Assembly (NCBI RefSeq): GCF_001866005.1
Contig: NZ_MLQR01000001.1
Coordinates: 114,492-147,747 of the forward strand
Length of the DNA: 33,256 nucleotides
Direction of reading: 5' to 3'
Origin: Anaerobacillus alkalilacustris
GTDB lineage: Bacteria > Bacillota > Bacilli > Bacillales > Anaerobacillaceae
Below, piece by piece: positions 31,984 through 33,256 of the stretch (the stretch's first letter is position 1; every line of letters starts with the position of its first letter). The notes under the pieces are model-generated. The model searched no databases and was not told where the DNA came from. It worked only from the letters and a program-made list of their open reading frames with translations. Made by a program: the position numbers and the translations under genes.

Positions 31984-32488
31984 CCGTTCCCAACTACAGC
32001 ATATGCACAGGTTAGGGAGTGACCGGAACGCTAGAAGGGTTCTACAACAAATGGAACATTACCTGTCCTACTTTAGAGATGGTGAGAAGATATATTATCT
32101 AAACAAGGAAGGAAGGGAGAGAGTTAACTGCAATAAAGTTAGAAAGAAAGTAGCCCAGGTTCAACACTATCTCATGAGGAACGAATTGTATCTCCACCTT
32201 GGCCAACCGGTTACTTGGAAAAATGAAATGAGAGTTGGCTACAAAGATCTAGCTTTTGTTGTTACAGATGCCTTGTTCCAGAGGAATAACGTTTACCACG
32301 TCGTTGAAATAGACCACCTGCAAAAAATGAGTAAAAACCGCATTAAGATTGAAAAATATCAGAAAATCAGACAGAGACTTAGTTTTAAAATGATTTGGGT
32401 TACCACAACAGATTATCGTCGAAAGCAACTAGAGAAGTTGTGCGAAGGGTTAGATGTTCAGATTTACACTATCAGTGACTTAACATAA
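31910..32488 (+). CDS. Replication-relaxation family protein
   Basis: The 192-residue protein has a winged-helix-like start (REEQILLSLKKLNYLSRSQL, HRLGSDRNARRVLQQM) and a nuclease-like second half (YKDLAFVVTDALF, HVVEIDHLQKMSKNR, KMIWVTTTDYRRKQ), matching the plasmid replication-relaxation family. I chose the ATG at 31910, with AAGGAGAG 12 nt upstream, though the frame is open earlier. It lies inside the end of the FtsK-like gene, so the two are translationally coupled. The family is linked to plasmid replication or transfer; its enzymatic role is not settled. Confidence 0.85.
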   Translation: MDRIVKREQREEQILLSLKKLNYLSRSQLQHMHRLGSDRNARRVLQQMEHYLSYFRDGEKIYYLNKEGRERVNCNKVRKKVAQVQHYLMRNELYLHLGQPVTWKNEMRVGYKDLAFVVTDALFQRNNVYHVVEIDHLQKMSKNRIKIEKYQKIRQRLSFKMIWVTTTDYRRKQLEKLCEGLDVQIYTISDLT

Positions 32489-32501
32489 GGGGGCGGTTTC
32501 T

Positions 32502-32990
32502 ATGTTTTATCAACCAAAGGTGCAAACGGTAGGAAGCATTTCAGATTTCTTGGCAAGAGATGATATGAGAGTAATAAAAAGCGCAGTAAAAAAGTTCAAT
32601 AAAAAAGCAGAAGCCAAGGGGTTAAAAGCGACTCTGACCTCGCTTGCAACCGGGGCAACTGCCATAAGCATATCAAATAAAATGTTTACATCAACAGCAT
32701 ATGCAGAAGGACCTGTGGAGTATGTCAAAGGAGCAGCAAAGGAAAAGATTGTAGAAGCGTTTATGCCACTTGTTGACATGATACAGGCGCTTTCATATCC
32801 GATTGCACTTGTAATGCTCACTGGTGGAGCGCTTATGTTCATGATTAATCAAAAGGACAGAGGTATGACCTTAATCCAAAATGCAAGCATAGGCTATATT
32901 CTTGTTCAGCTCATGCCATTACTCATGCAGCTGCTTGTAGGTATCGGAAATACGGTTGCGATGGCTGCACCTTTTACACTTTTAATATAA
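32502..32990 (+). CDS. Two-TM secreted or membrane protein, VirB2/pilin-like
   Basis: The 162-residue protein has a long basic leader (residues 1-45), a hydrophobic stretch ending in TSTAYAEG, a good signal-peptidase site near residue 69, and two membrane helices (YPIALVMLTGGALMFMI, about 98-114; and YILVQLMPLLMQLLVGIGN, about 132-150). Mature length about 94 residues with two helices is the plan of VirB2/TrbC-like subunits of type IV transfer systems. It follows the FtsK/relaxation pair by 13 nt. A holin is an alternative, but the AYA-E cleavage site argues against it. Confidence 0.6.
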   Translation: MFYQPKVQTVGSISDFLARDDMRVIKSAVKKFNKKAEAKGLKATLTSLATGATAISISNKMFTSTAYAEGPVEYVKGAAKEKIVEAFMPLVDMIQALSYPIALVMLTGGALMFMINQKDRGMTLIQNASIGYILVQLMPLLMQLLVGIGNTVAMAAPFTLLI

Positions 32991-33045
32991 GAGTGGATTT
33001 CGCTAAAAGAAGCGACATATAATGTAGTAAAGAAGATTACAAAAA

Positions 33046-33095
33046 TGTGTATATGGTGAATAGGTGTATCAGTATAATTGCACACCATATACACA
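33046..33095. repeat. 13-bp perfect inverted repeat, 50 bp overall
   Basis: TGTGTATATGGTG (33046-33058) is inverted as CACCATATACACA (33083-33095) with a 24-nt middle. It lies between the last rightward gene and the recombinase end. Its total size is that of a serine recombinase att site, but it has no proven role. Confidence 0.6.
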
Positions 33096-33099
33096 AAGT

Positions 33100-33133
33100 A
33101 AAACCGTTGATACTATTAAGTTTCAACGGTTTT
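33100..33133. terminator. Bidirectional terminator between convergent genes
   Basis: AAAACCGTTGA pairs with TCAACGGTTTT (11 bp) around a 12-nt loop. T-runs follow on the plus strand and lie near the stem on the minus strand. It separates the rightward FtsK/pilin-like unit from the leftward recombinase. Confidence 0.8.
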
Positions 33134-33256
33134 AAATTTTGGGGAATAGTTGAATTTGAAACTGATCACGTTTTGTCCAATCGGTTTTTCTTAAATAAGT
33201 CGCTTTATCAAGTATGGTTTTTAATAAACGGTTTTTCTTTTCGATATCGTCTGTAT
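33132..33256 (-). CDS. Serine recombinase, C-terminal end, cut by window edge
   Basis: The last 41 codons of a leftward gene enter from the right edge. The sequence (EKKNRLLKTILDKATYLRKT, then DQFQIQLFPKI and stop) is the typical C-terminus of a large serine recombinase: a coiled-coil helix, then a beta strand pair ending in PKI. The codon phase at the edge (two leftover bases) fits the one leftover base of the recombinase at position 1, so they may be two parts of one gene in a circular molecule. It could equally be the integrase of a second element. Confidence 0.75.
   Translation of the reverse strand, partial: TDDIEKKNRLLKTILDKATYLRKTDWTKRDQFQIQLFPKI

Noticed and set aside
32502..32990. 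Holin
   Set aside because: Two membrane helices would fit, but the long basic leader and the TSTAYAEG cleavage site suggest an exported subunit, and no lysin gene is adjacent. It remains an open alternative.

Overview
The window is a temperate-phage-like mobile element from a low-GC Gram-positive, most probably a member of the Bacillaceae. The evidence is the strong AGGAGG-type ribosome binding sites with many GTG and TTG starts, ImmA-type lysogeny control, an ArpU-like late regulator, an Fbp-type small protein, an HK97-like head module of the Bacillus/Listeria type, and an FtsK plus replication-relaxation gene pair of the kind carried by Bacillus phages and plasmids. The species cannot be named from the sequence.

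Layout. 1-2.9 kb, minus strand: the N-terminal part of a large serine recombinase that runs off the left edge, a DnaQ-like exonuclease with a BRCT domain, an ImmA-type metallopeptidase and an XRE repressor. 2.95-3.1 kb: a divergent control region with two promoters and three copies of an AGTGAT-N8-ATCACT operator. 3.1-18 kb, plus strand: a Cro-like paralogue of the repressor and an early/replication module with a DUF2800 Cas4-like nuclease, a DUF2815 SSB-like protein, a short sliding-clamp-like protein, PcfK/PcfJ-like proteins, a family A DNA polymerase, a VapE-type primase-helicase, a candidate iteron origin, a VRR-NUC nuclease, an SNF2-type helicase and an ArpU-like regulator. Several tiny genes lie between them. 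18-18.65 kb: a gene-free control region with a candidate late promoter, terminators, a probable structured RNA, a switch-like inverted repeat and a 52-nt tRNA-like fold without an anticodon arm. 18.65-22.1 kb: a protein of seven short DNA-binding-like repeats, a sigma factor, a lipoprotein, a small basic protein and a P-loop/HNH fusion. 22.2-29.5 kb: TerS, TerL, portal, a HAD-prohead protease fusion, the major capsid protein and five connector/neck genes.

After the tail-completion-like gene at 29.5 kb the phage order stops. There is no major tail protein, tape measure, tail fibre, holin or lysin. Instead there are about 520 nt full of inverted repeats, a divergent HTH regulator, an FtsK/TcpA-like ATPase, a replication-relaxation protein and a two-TM VirB2-like protein. 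A bidirectional terminator then separates these from the C-terminal end of a serine recombinase on the minus strand at the right edge. The recombinase halves at the two edges have compatible reading frames, so the window may be most of one circular or excised element. Such an element would make and fill capsids but carry no tail genes: a deleted prophage, or a capsid-forming satellite that borrows tails.

How it works together (inference). The repressor, relieved by ImmA, controls the early promoter. The early genes replicate the DNA from the origin near 15.6 kb. ArpU-like and sigma proteins switch on the late region. HNH, TerS and TerL package DNA into HK97-type heads. All functions are read from motifs; no database search was possible.
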